A stretch of 43,792 bases of DNA, taken from contig JAFDXH010000163.1 of assembly GCA_018268075.1 (NCBI GenBank), positions 1-43,792 on the forward strand. The letters run 5' to 3'. Position numbers and translations under genes: made by a program. This DNA comes from Bacteroidota bacterium. GTDB taxonomy: Bacteria > Bacteroidota > Bacteroidia > Chitinophagales > Chitinophagaceae. The notes beneath the pieces are model-generated. The model searched no databases. It was not told the DNA's origin and saw only the letters and a list, made by a program, of their open reading frames with translations. Shown here one piece after another: positions 34,010 to 42,114 of the stretch (its first letter is position 1; every line of letters starts with the position of its first letter).

Positions 34010-35788
34010 TTGAAAAAATCGAATTTTGACAAATTTCCTGAAATAAAAATAGAAGGGTATTCATGTACCACAGGCTGGGATAGTATAGCCGAAAAAATAT
34101 TAGCTACTATCAATTTATCTAAAAAAGAAAGGCACCTTATCACCGTTGAATGTTATCATGGAGTGTACACTAATGAAATAATAGACAACTTAAAAACCCT
34201 TGATGAAGTAACCAAAGTAATTGATTCAAAAGAAGCCCTCCTTTCGCCTGAAGAAATTAATAACTTGGTTCAGCAATATGTTACTGACGATCCTGTTTTT
34301 GGATTTATGTCACCCTTAATGCTCAAAGATTTTTTTGATCTAAAAAAAATAGCAGCCTTACAGGAAGAAATTTCATCACACAAATACGGAACTACAATTG
34401 TCATAGGTGTAGGTGCTTCATTAATCGCCCCACAGACAGATCTAAATATTTATGCCGACATGCCGCGGTGGGAAATACAATTAAGATTCAGGGATGATAA
34501 GGTAGGTAATTTAGGGGCGGAAAATAAGAGGGCAGAATTTTCCTATTTATATAAAAGGGCGTTTTTTGTAGATTGGAGAGTATGTGACAGACATAAGAAA
34601 ATCACAATGCCCTTCAGTGATTTTATTCTTGATACCACCATTCCTGAGCAGCCCAAAATGGTAAGCGGCAAAGCCATCAAGGAAGCACTACAAAAAACTA
34701 CTACGCGCCCCTTCAGGGTGGTACCATTTTTTGACCCCGGTCCATGGGGCGGACAATGGTTAAAAGAAGTTTGCGATCTTGACCGAAGTAAACAAAATTT
34801 TGCCTGGGGCTTCGATTGTGTTCCGGAAGAAAACAGTTTGTTATTTCGCTTCGATAACTGCTCTTTTGAAATCCCCGCTATTGATCTTGTTTTTAGTCAA
34901 CCAAAAGAACTTTTAGGCACAGCCGTTTATGAAGCATTTGGGGATGAATTCCCTATTAGGTTTGATTTTTTAGACACAATGGGTGGTGGCAATTTAAGCC
35001 TGCAAGTACATCCATTACTTGAATATATAAGAGAGCATTTTGGAATGGCCTATACTCAAGATGAGAGTTATTATTTTATAGAGGCTGCTGAGGATGCTCA
35101 AGTTTATCTAGGATTGAAAGAAGAGGTCAACCAGGAGAAAATGATAACCCAACTTCAATCAGCACAGGATGGAGGCGAAGATTTTAATGCAGATCAGTTT
35201 GTTGAAAAATGGCCTGTAAAAAAACATGACCACGTACTTATACCTGCTGGAACCGTACATTGTTCTGGTGCCAACAGCATGGTACTTGAAATTAGTGCTA
35301 CACCCTACATTTTCACTTTTAAACTTTGGGATTGGGGGCAGCTAGGGCTTGATGGAAAGCCTCGCCCCATATCGTTGCATCATGGAAAAAATGTAATTCA
35401 ATGGAACAGGACTACCCAATGGACAAAAGAAAATATATTAAACCGTGTAACGCAGGTAGCAGAAGGCGATGGCTGGCGTGAAGAAAGTACTGGGCTTGAT
35501 GCAAAATCTTTTATAGAAACCAGGCGGCATTGGTTTACGGGATCTGTTCCGCACAATACGAATGGAGTTTTTAATATTTTAAACCTTGTAGATGGCATTG
35601 AAGTTATTGTCGAAAGTCCATCACATGCATTTGAGCCATTTATTATTCATTATGCAGAAACATTCATAGTACCGGCAATAGTAGGCGCATACACGATTAC
35701 ACCTTATGGTGAAAGTGCGGGTAAAGAATGTGTAACTATTAAAGCCTTTGTAAGGATACAAAATCTAATTAATTACCAACAAAACTAA
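34010..35788 (+). CDS. Phosphomannose-isomerase-like fusion protein (degenerate P-loop-kinase-like N-terminus)
   Basis: A 592-residue cytosolic protein. The C-terminal part (about 300-592) is a class I phosphomannose isomerase: LSLQVHP (Q332, H334), DESYYFIEA, HDHVLIPAGTVHCSG (H417) and a following cupin half. These residues form the usual zinc site, so a sugar-phosphate aldose-ketose isomerase is likely. The first 240 residues are extra. Their TIVIGVGASLI..TDLNIYADMPRWEIQLRFR pattern resembles the back half of uridine-kinase-like P-loop kinases, but the expected Walker A at the front is replaced by LITVECYHGVYTNEI. The start is probably TTG at 34010; no suitable ATG exists. It follows susD by about 170 bp. 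Confidence 0.85.
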   Translation: MKKSNFDKFPEIKIEGYSCTTGWDSIAEKILATINLSKKERHLITVECYHGVYTNEIIDNLKTLDEVTKVIDSKEALLSPEEINNLVQQYVTDDPVFGFMSPLMLKDFFDLKKIAALQEEISSHKYGTTIVIGVGASLIAPQTDLNIYADMPRWEIQLRFRDDKVGNLGAENKRAEFSYLYKRAFFVDWRVCDRHKKITMPFSDFILDTTIPEQPKMVSGKAIKEALQKTTTRPFRVVPFFDPGPWGGQWLKEVCDLDRSKQNFAWGFDCVPEENSLLFRFDNCSFEIPAIDLVFSQPKELLGTAVYEAFGDEFPIRFDFLDTMGGGNLSLQVHPLLEYIREHFGMAYTQDESYYFIEAAEDAQVYLGLKEEVNQEKMITQLQSAQDGGEDFNADQFVEKWPVKKHDHVLIPAGTVHCSGANSMVLEISATPYIFTFKLWDWGQLGLDGKPRPISLHHGKNVIQWNRTTQWTKENILNRVTQVAEGDGWREESTGLDAKSFIETRRHWFTGSVPHNTNGVFNILNLVDGIEVIVESPSHAFEPFIIHYAETFIVPAIVGAYTITPYGESAGKECVTIKAFVRIQNLINYQQN

Positions 35789-35792
35789 TTCT

Positions 35793-37169
35793 GTGGAAAA
35801 GCAGCCCAAAAAAAGTTATATATATAAAATCACCATTGTAGCAGCGGTGGGCGGTTTATTATTTGGATACGACACCGCAGTTGTTGCCGGTGCTATCGGG
35901 TTCATTCAAAAGAAATTTGACCTTTCTGCTGCAATGATGGGCTGGATTGCCTCATGTGCACTTATTGGATGCATTGCTGGTGCTATGTTTTCAGGATATC
36001 TGAGTGATAGGTTTGGCCGTAAGAAAGTGTTGATTCTATCTGCAATCCTTTTTGCCGTTTCTTCACTTGGCACTTCAGTTCCGCACGATCTTACCTTTTT
36101 TGTAATCTTTAGAATAATAGGCGGGTTGGGAATTGGAATAGCATCTATGATCTCACCTATGTACATTACAGAATGCTCGCCTGCAGATATTCGTGGACGC
36201 CTTGTTTCAATAAATCAACTTGGAATTGTAACTGGCATTTTGCTTATTTATTTTGTAAATGCAGGTATCGCAGGTCTTTATGATGAAGCATGGAATGTAA
36301 ATACAGGATGGAGATGGATGTTTGGTTCTGGGCTTTTCCCTTCAATCATTTTTTTTATACTTCTCATGTTTGTACCCGAAAGTCCAAGATGGTTGGCTCA
36401 GGTAGGCAGAAACGATGAGGCTGCAAAAATTCTTGAAAAAATAAACGGAACTACAAAAGCGCAGGAAGAATTAAAACAAATAAAAAAATCATTAAATACA
36501 GAAACAGGATCTTTTTTAGAGCTTTTCAAACCTGGCCTTAGAACAGCATTAATTATTGGAATTATACTTTCTATTCTTTCTCAGATTACAGGAATAAATG
36601 CCATCATGTATTACGCGCCAGAAATATTTAAATCTACCGGTGATGGCTCCGGATCCGCATTATTTCAAACAATTTTAGTGGGTGTAGTGAATCTATTGTT
36701 TACATTGGTAGCTATAAAATATGTAGATAAAGCCGGAAGGAAAGGCCTTTTACTGGCAGGTTCCTTCGGAATGGCTATCTGCCTTGCTATCGTGGGTTTT
36801 GCTTTTTATTTTGAGGCAGTAAGAGGGTATATCGTTCTTATTGCTATTCTATCCTACATTGCTTGTTTCGCCTTATCGTTAGGGCCATTAACGTTTGTAG
36901 TAATTGCAGAAATATTTCCAAACAGAGCGCGAGGGCGAGCCATGTCTATTTGTTTATTTTTTCTTTGGACTACGGTGTACTGTGTTTCACAGTTTTTCCC
37001 AATGTTGTTAGAATCTATAGGAAGTGCCTACACATTTTGGATTTTTATGACTATGTCAATAATTGCATTTGTGTTCGTCTGGAAGATAGTACCAGAGACC
37101 AAAGGAAAAACTTTAGAAGAGATAGAAAAGACATGGCATAACCCTGCATCCCGGAATTTGGAATTATAA
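35793..37169 (+). CDS. MFS sugar porter (sugar:H+ symporter)
   Basis: A 458-residue, 12-helix transporter of the major facilitator sugar porter family, likely moving a monosaccharide across the inner membrane. Signature motifs are GGLLFGYDTAVVAGA in helix 1, DRFGRKK in loop 2-3, PESPRWL after helix 6, QITGINAIMYYAPEIF in helix 7 and PETKGKTLEEIE at the end. The overall pattern is closest to XylE/GLUT-like bacterial porters. The start is probably GTG at 35793, 4 bp after the isomerase stop, indicating translational coupling. The pair implies that a free monosaccharide is imported and then phosphorylated and isomerised; no sugar kinase gene is visible in the window. Confidence 0.95.
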   Translation: MEKQPKKSYIYKITIVAAVGGLLFGYDTAVVAGAIGFIQKKFDLSAAMMGWIASCALIGCIAGAMFSGYLSDRFGRKKVLILSAILFAVSSLGTSVPHDLTFFVIFRIIGGLGIGIASMISPMYITECSPADIRGRLVSINQLGIVTGILLIYFVNAGIAGLYDEAWNVNTGWRWMFGSGLFPSIIFFILLMFVPESPRWLAQVGRNDEAAKILEKINGTTKAQEELKQIKKSLNTETGSFLELFKPGLRTALIIGIILSILSQITGINAIMYYAPEIFKSTGDGSGSALFQTILVGVVNLLFTLVAIKYVDKAGRKGLLLAGSFGMAICLAIVGFAFYFEAVRGYIVLIAILSYIACFALSLGPLTFVVIAEIFPNRARGRAMSICLFFLWTTVYCVSQFFPMLLESIGSAYTFWIFMTMSIIAFVFVWKIVPETKGKTLEEIEKTWHNPASRNLEL

Positions 37170-37214
37170 AAACATAAAATCAACCCGAATATTAACTAAT
37201 ATAATTTTTTGAAA

Positions 37215-38009
37215 ATGAAAAAAACATACTATTTAATGACCTTGTTTGCAATCACTGCAATCGTCATTTTCAATTCCTGTCAAAAGGTGAATAAGATAGA
37301 CGCCAATCAACCAAAGATTGTACTATCAATGGATAAATTTTTAGGGAAATCCGGGCAGAAGCTAACGTTTACCGTATCAGTGTCTGCACCAAATGGTATC
37401 TCATCCTTGACCATAACCAAAGGTGTAAATCTCAAAACCGATAGCAGCTTTGGCACAAATGGGCAAATGAAAGTTACAGCCTCTGGGAATAGCCTGGTTT
37501 ATGTATTTCAATACATTCTTGATCCTGGTGAAGTAGATAAGCTTGTCGGATTTAACTTCCGCGTTGTAGATAATATGGGCCTTGCTGCCGAGAAAGATTT
37601 TACATTGAATACAACTGTATCGGGCGCCCAACTTATTTATTCTTATCGCTGGAACCTTAAATCAAAAATATGGCAAAAAAACCCGCCAGAAGAAAACATT
37701 CAGCAATGTGAAAAAGATGACTCTTATCTCTTCAACAGAGACAGCACTATGTCTATAAATTATGGTCAATCCGCCTGCACATTTGATGGTTTTAATGTTT
37801 ATACAAAATGGACACTTTCGCCAGACGAAAAAGAACTGACTATTACTTATAATTCCGTATTTGACCCTTCTAAAATAACCAAGGAAAAATACAAGATATC
37901 CACCCTTACAAAAGATAAGCTCATAATGAGTATAACTTATGATTTGAGTGCATTTGGTTTGACTGATCATGAATTATTTGTCTTTACTTATGAATCATCT
38001 CCAAGATAA
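37215..38009 (+). CDS. Lipoprotein with Ig-like and lipocalin-like domains (putative surface glycan-binding)
   Basis: A 264-residue lipoprotein starting at ATG 37215, with a signal ending FNSC (Cys22). Residues about 35-130 look like an Ig-type beta-sandwich (IVLSMDKFLGKSGQKLTFTVSV to FNFRVVDNMG). Residues about 140-260 follow a lipocalin-like pattern: YSYRWNLKSKIWQKNP, a C..DD.YLFNRDST segment, a second Cys about 30 residues later, TKWTLSPDEKELTI and YKISTLTKDKLIMSI. Such two-part lipoproteins often sit where SusE/SusF-like accessory proteins do in glycan utilisation loci, so ligand binding at the surface is a reasonable inference. No specific family is claimed. Confidence 0.8.
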   Translation: MKKTYYLMTLFAITAIVIFNSCQKVNKIDANQPKIVLSMDKFLGKSGQKLTFTVSVSAPNGISSLTITKGVNLKTDSSFGTNGQMKVTASGNSLVYVFQYILDPGEVDKLVGFNFRVVDNMGLAAEKDFTLNTTVSGAQLIYSYRWNLKSKIWQKNPPEENIQQCEKDDSYLFNRDSTMSINYGQSACTFDGFNVYTKWTLSPDEKELTITYNSVFDPSKITKEKYKISTLTKDKLIMSITYDLSAFGLTDHELFVFTYESSPR

Positions 38010-38057
38010 AAAGGATTGCAGTTTTTAAAATATATCTGTGTGTCTTAAAAATTTAAA

Positions 38058-39311
38058 ATGAAACCGTCTTCTATTTTTTTCCCTTGCCTGGTAATTGGAT
38101 TACTGCTTGCGGCGGTTTCATGCAAAAAAGAAAATAAAGGAACTGACACCACCACTGGTCCTGTTATTATTGATACCATTCCGGCAGAATTAACTAATCT
38201 CAAGTACACAGTAGAATCAGCACCAGCCTGGACCCAATTGTTTCTCCGAAATTCCGGCTGGGTAGGTGGTGATGGCATTTTTTCAATTCCTCTAAATGGT
38301 GTGGACTCTATAGGTGGTAGCAAAACTGATAAGACGTTATTACTTTTTAGTGATACACAAATAGGAGAAATACAAAATGGAGTTTTGTTGCCAGGGTGGT
38401 CTATAATCAATAATTCTGTAGCAGTTATAAATGGCAATGAGCCATTACCAGACAAGATCAGTTTCTATTGGAATAAAGATGCCAACAATAAACCACTCTC
38501 CGTCTTTATACCAGCATCGCCTCTTGCCATGCAAGGAGATTATTTCTGGCTTGGTGATGGCTTTGTAAATCAGGCGTTGCAAAACGATATTTTTATTATG
38601 AGTTATAAGATCAGGAAAGTGAATACCAGCTTTGGTTTTGCCGTAGGTGGCAGCTCTATTATCACTATACCATCTGGTAGTAATCCGCCTTTTAAGAATG
38701 CAATACAAACAGATGCGCCATTATTTGTAGAAGGCGATAAAATAGATAATGGATATGCATTTGGTGCAGGCATTTTTGTAAATACGGCAAAAGCAGGCGC
38801 TCCCCACCCGGATGGGTACATCTACGTATATGGGGTAAAAAATTTACCTGAACTTTTAAATAAAGGATTAATGGTAGGAAGGGTAAAACCTGAAGATTTT
38901 AAGGATTTTTCTAAATGGCGTTTTTGGGATGGAAAAGAATGGTCTATCAATATTAACAACATTAAAAATGCGGCAGTAATAACAGATCGGGTTTCAGATG
39001 AATTAAGTATTACACCATTATCCGATGGCCGCTATGTACTAATCTTTCAAGCCGATGTATGGGGCTCTGTAGCTGCAAGGCTTTCTACTACGCCTATTGG
39101 CCCTTTTGGCCCAGTAATCAAATTATGGGATTGCAAAGAGGCATTGACAGGCAAAGACTATTTTGCTTACAATGCCAAAGCTCATCCCAACTTATCAAAA
39201 CCAGGCGAGCTTTTGATAAGTTTTAATTTGAATTCGTTTAACTTTTTTAAGGATATATTATCTGATCCCAATTTATACCGGCCCAGATTTATAAAATTAA
39301 AATTTTTGTAA
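38058..39311 (+). CDS. DUF4185/DUF5005-like putative beta-propeller glycosidase, paralogue 2 (lipoprotein)
   Basis: A 417-residue lipoprotein; the signal ends AVSC (Cys22) followed by KKEN. The catalytic-type domain (about 50-417) shares with paralogues 1 and 3 the blocks SGWVGGDGIFSIPLNG, LLLFSDTQIGEI, WLGDGFVNQ, FGAGIFVNTAKAGAPHPDGYIYVYG, GRVKPEDFKDFSKWRFWDG, SDELSITPLSDGRYVLIFQ and YNAKAHPNLSKPGELLISFN. The acidic residues in GDG, SDT and GDGF are candidate active-site positions, by analogy with other propeller glycosidases. It lies 48 bp after the lipocalin-like gene and 79 bp before paralogue 3, so the two look like a tandem duplication that has diverged. Substrate unknown. Confidence 0.75.
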   Translation: MKPSSIFFPCLVIGLLLAAVSCKKENKGTDTTTGPVIIDTIPAELTNLKYTVESAPAWTQLFLRNSGWVGGDGIFSIPLNGVDSIGGSKTDKTLLLFSDTQIGEIQNGVLLPGWSIINNSVAVINGNEPLPDKISFYWNKDANNKPLSVFIPASPLAMQGDYFWLGDGFVNQALQNDIFIMSYKIRKVNTSFGFAVGGSSIITIPSGSNPPFKNAIQTDAPLFVEGDKIDNGYAFGAGIFVNTAKAGAPHPDGYIYVYGVKNLPELLNKGLMVGRVKPEDFKDFSKWRFWDGKEWSININNIKNAAVITDRVSDELSITPLSDGRYVLIFQADVWGSVAARLSTTPIGPFGPVIKLWDCKEALTGKDYFAYNAKAHPNLSKPGELLISFNLNSFNFFKDILSDPNLYRPRFIKLKFL

Positions 39312-39390
39312 TAGAATAATGAACAACTAAATGATGTGTACACTTAAAACCAGCTAAATATAATTCTTCAATTAAAAAATTGATTTTATA

Positions 39391-40593
39391 ATGTTTAAAG
39401 CCTTCACTCTTGTTTTACTGATTTTTGTAGGAGCCTGTTCAGAAAATAAATCAACTGCCACAACTGATTCAGGAAGGCAAAATACAGATTTAACCAAATT
39501 AAATTTTACAGTTGAAGAAGCGCCAGAATGGTCTAATATTTTTAATCGCACTTCCGGATGGTTTGGCGGAGATGGCATTTTTTCGATACCTCAGATTGGT
39601 GCAAATAAGCAAACAGATAGTTCAGAAACAGTATTGCTATTCAGCGATACCATGATTGGCGAAATCGAAAACGACAAGCCAAAGCCCGGATATGTAATGA
39701 TACACAATTCTATCGCTACCCTTCACGGAACCGAACCTATCGGAAAAAATATAGAATTCAGTTGGGCGAAGAATTTAAAAGGGGCACCCGAATCAATTTT
39801 TATTCCAAAAACTCCAGCTTCTCAAGCTGGAGAATATTATTGGCTGGGCGATGGATTTGTAAATCAGGAAATAAATGACCAAACCTACATTTTTGGTTAT
39901 AGAATAAGAGATGTGAAGGGCTCAAGCGGCTTTAATTTCGAGCACATGGGAAGCACTTTCATCATTATTCCCAAGGGATGCAAGCCTCCATATAAAGACC
40001 AAAAGCAAATAGATATTCCATTTTTTGCATTAGGAAAAAATGAGGGAGAAACAATGTCTTTTGGTAGTGGCATTTTTGTAAATACGGCAAAAGCGAATAC
40101 TCCTAACCCAGATGGCTATGTATATGTATATGGAGTAAGAGGAACGGAAAAAAATCTTGTTGTAGCAAGAGTGCTTCCCAAAGATTTTGAAAAATTTGAT
40201 AAATGGAAATTTTGGGATGGCAACAATTGGGAGGCTGATATGAATCAGGTTGCCAATATTACCAACCACGTTTCTAATGAATTAAGTGTAACTCCTCTCC
40301 CCGATGGGCGTTATGCTTTATTTTTTCAGGTAGATGGGATAAAACCCATGATAGGATTGCGTATTGGAAGCAGCCCCGCAGGCCCATTTGGGCCCATCAT
40401 CAATGTGTATGATTGTAGAAAGGCACTGACTGCAAAAAAGTTTTTTACCTATAATGCAAAAGCTCATCCTGCGCTTTCAAAACCAGGCGAAATTCTAATA
40501 AGCTACAATGTAAACTCTTTTGATTTTCAGAATGACATAAAAGTTTATCCCAATCTGTACAGGCCGAGGTTCATCAGGGTAAAATTGCTATAA
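39391..40593 (+). CDS. DUF4185/DUF5005-like putative beta-propeller glycosidase, paralogue 3 (lipoprotein)
   Basis: A 400-residue lipoprotein with a signal ending VGAC (Cys16) and a short Ser/Thr-rich linker. The domain repeats the same blocks as paralogues 1 and 2: SGWFGGDGIFSIPQ, LLFSDTMIGEI, WLGDGFVNQ, FGSGIFVNTAKANTPNPDGYVYVYG, VVARVLPKDFEKFDKWKFWDG, NELSVTPLPDGRYALFFQ and YNAKAHPALSKPGEILISYN. By eye it is at least as close to secreted paralogue 1 (SGWFGGDGIFS, KNLVVARV) as to its tandem neighbour. Three members in one locus suggest division of labour on different linkages or locations. Activity is inferred only. Confidence 0.75.
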   Translation: MFKAFTLVLLIFVGACSENKSTATTDSGRQNTDLTKLNFTVEEAPEWSNIFNRTSGWFGGDGIFSIPQIGANKQTDSSETVLLFSDTMIGEIENDKPKPGYVMIHNSIATLHGTEPIGKNIEFSWAKNLKGAPESIFIPKTPASQAGEYYWLGDGFVNQEINDQTYIFGYRIRDVKGSSGFNFEHMGSTFIIIPKGCKPPYKDQKQIDIPFFALGKNEGETMSFGSGIFVNTAKANTPNPDGYVYVYGVRGTEKNLVVARVLPKDFEKFDKWKFWDGNNWEADMNQVANITNHVSNELSVTPLPDGRYALFFQVDGIKPMIGLRIGSSPAGPFGPIINVYDCRKALTAKKFFTYNAKAHPALSKPGEILISYNVNSFDFQNDIKVYPNLYRPRFIRVKLL

Positions 40594-40895
40594 GAATTGA
40601 ATTTATTAATTTTTTATAAAAAAAAATCTCATTGTATCATTTATAATCTGGATTAAATACTACAAAATTCAAATAAACATTAAGCCATGAAAATAATTAA
40701 AATTACAAACCCAAGCATTTTATTCGATTCGCAAAAGTTAGAACCACACAACTGTATTGTGCATAAAAAAATATCCTTTGAGAATACTTTCAAATATTAC
40801 AAAAACAAAGATCATTAGTCAAATTTTATTTTCATTCTCCCTAATACTTTAATTATTCCATTCAAAATTTTCTATCAAAACAAAAACTTTACATC
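40594..40895. other. Intergenic region before the T9SS protein gene
   Basis: AT-rich. One plus-strand frame of 43 codons (40687-40818, MKIIKITNPSILFDSQKLEP...) is present. It has no recognisable family, no clear ribosome site and unremarkable composition, so I do not call it a gene. No terminator with a strong stem is seen after paralogue 3, so read-through into the next gene is possible. Confidence 0.4.
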
Positions 40896-42032
40896 ATGAA
40901 AAAATTATTCACTTTTCTCGTTTTATTCGGCGTTTGTAGCAGTTCATTCGCGTTTCTCACACAGAGCAACTGGCGCTGGCGTAATAACAATGGCACCGAA
41001 ACCAGTGCCACCTGGAAGGCCGCGCAAAATGAAGCTATTACCTACAATACCATTAGCGAAGTTTTAAGGCTAAGGTTGGAAATATATAATACAAATAGCG
41101 ATCCTACAGCCGTTGAAGATTCCTTACAATATACTACCACTCCCGCTGTTAGCACTTCATGGATAAATATCCTTGCTAAGGACGAAACCAGAGCTTTCAT
41201 TTTAGCGGGCGCAGAGAGTACAGTCTCTCAAAATACCCCCACTACTACACAAATAACAGGCAATAGTTATGCTTTTGTTCCAGGTAAAATGATGGCTGAT
41301 AGTACTGTTCTAAAATTAATTACACTGCCTGCCTCAAATCGTAGTGAATTTGAATGGGCTATTAAGGGTACAGCACAAATCCTTCCCAACACTACCTATT
41401 ATTTTCGGCAATGGGGCGCCACTGCTAACGGACTTCCGCCGGGTGTCACCTACCCTTCTTTAACTACCGCCAATGGACTACCAATAAAGCTGAGCTATTT
41501 TACAGTAGGCAAAGAAGGGTCAAGAGTTAAACTGGAATGGTCCACATTATCTGAGCAAAACAATGATAGATTCGAAGTTGAAAAAAGCAATAACAGTCAG
41601 GACTGGAATACCATTGCAACGGTGCCGGGACATGGGAGCTCCAGCCAAGTTCACAACTATACTATCTATGATGAAAATCCTTTAAATGGTATTAACTATT
41701 ACCGTCTGAAACAATATGATTTTGATAGCCATATATTCTTGTCAGAAATTAAATCTTTAAAATTTGATGGAGTAGCAGGGCTCATAATTACTGTATCGCC
41801 TAACCCTGCAAAAGATGGTATCAATTTTAAATTAAATAAATCATTTCTCTCTACTGTTACAGCAGTACTAAATGATGCGAATGGCAAAATTATTTATACA
41901 GAAACATTTAGGAATCTTCAGGCAAATACAAACACCAGATTAAACCTCAATCAAAAACCTTCTCCCGGTTTGTATGTTTTAAAGCTACAGGGCCAAGGAA
42001 TTTCAGAAACTATTAAAGTAGTAGTACAATAA
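40896..42032 (+). CDS. Secreted protein with C-terminal T9SS type A sorting domain
   Basis: A 378-residue protein. A signal peptide (about 1-19, ending SSFA) precedes an N-terminal beta domain (about 20-190) starting TQSNWRWRNNNGTETSATWKA, a module found in other Bacteroidota surface proteins. A second beta domain follows (about 200-290, with LEWSTLSEQNNDRFEVEKSNN and GINYYRLKQYDFDS). The C-terminus is a type A sorting domain (about 300-378): VSPNPAKDGINFKL, DANGKIIYTE, LNLNQKPSPGLYVLKLQ and SETIKVVVQ. It should pass through the type IX secretion system and be anchored or released at the surface. No enzymatic motif is visible; adhesion or polymer binding is plausible. Confidence 0.85.
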   Translation: MKKLFTFLVLFGVCSSSFAFLTQSNWRWRNNNGTETSATWKAAQNEAITYNTISEVLRLRLEIYNTNSDPTAVEDSLQYTTTPAVSTSWINILAKDETRAFILAGAESTVSQNTPTTTQITGNSYAFVPGKMMADSTVLKLITLPASNRSEFEWAIKGTAQILPNTTYYFRQWGATANGLPPGVTYPSLTTANGLPIKLSYFTVGKEGSRVKLEWSTLSEQNNDRFEVEKSNNSQDWNTIATVPGHGSSSQVHNYTIYDENPLNGINYYRLKQYDFDSHIFLSEIKSLKFDGVAGLIITVSPNPAKDGINFKLNKSFLSTVTAVLNDANGKIIYTETFRNLQANTNTRLNLNQKPSPGLYVLKLQGQGISETIKVVVQ

Positions 42033-42049
42033 AAAGAACTCTAATAATT

Positions 42050-42096
42050 AATAATGGAAAAGCATCTCTCAGTTAGAATGCTTTTCCATTATTTTA
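42050..42096 (+). terminator. Rho-independent terminator after the T9SS protein gene
   Basis: A perfect 16-bp stem, AATAATGGAAAAGCAT (42050-42065) with ATGCTTTTCCATTATT (42078-42093), encloses a 12-nt loop and is followed by a short T run. It lies 18 bp after the stop codon. The next gene starts only about 20 bp later, so it must use read-through or a promoter overlapping the hairpin. Confidence 0.85.
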
Positions 42097-42114
42097 ATCA
42101 GTTGATCCATTTTT

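Noticed and set aside
33847-34029. 60-codon frame between susD and the isomerase fusion
   Set aside because: No family similarity, no start signal, and it overlaps the next gene; the gap is more likely untranslated.
40687-40818. 43-codon frame in the gap before the T9SS gene
   Set aside because: Short, AT-rich and without homology or ribosome site; kept only as a note in the intergenic entry.
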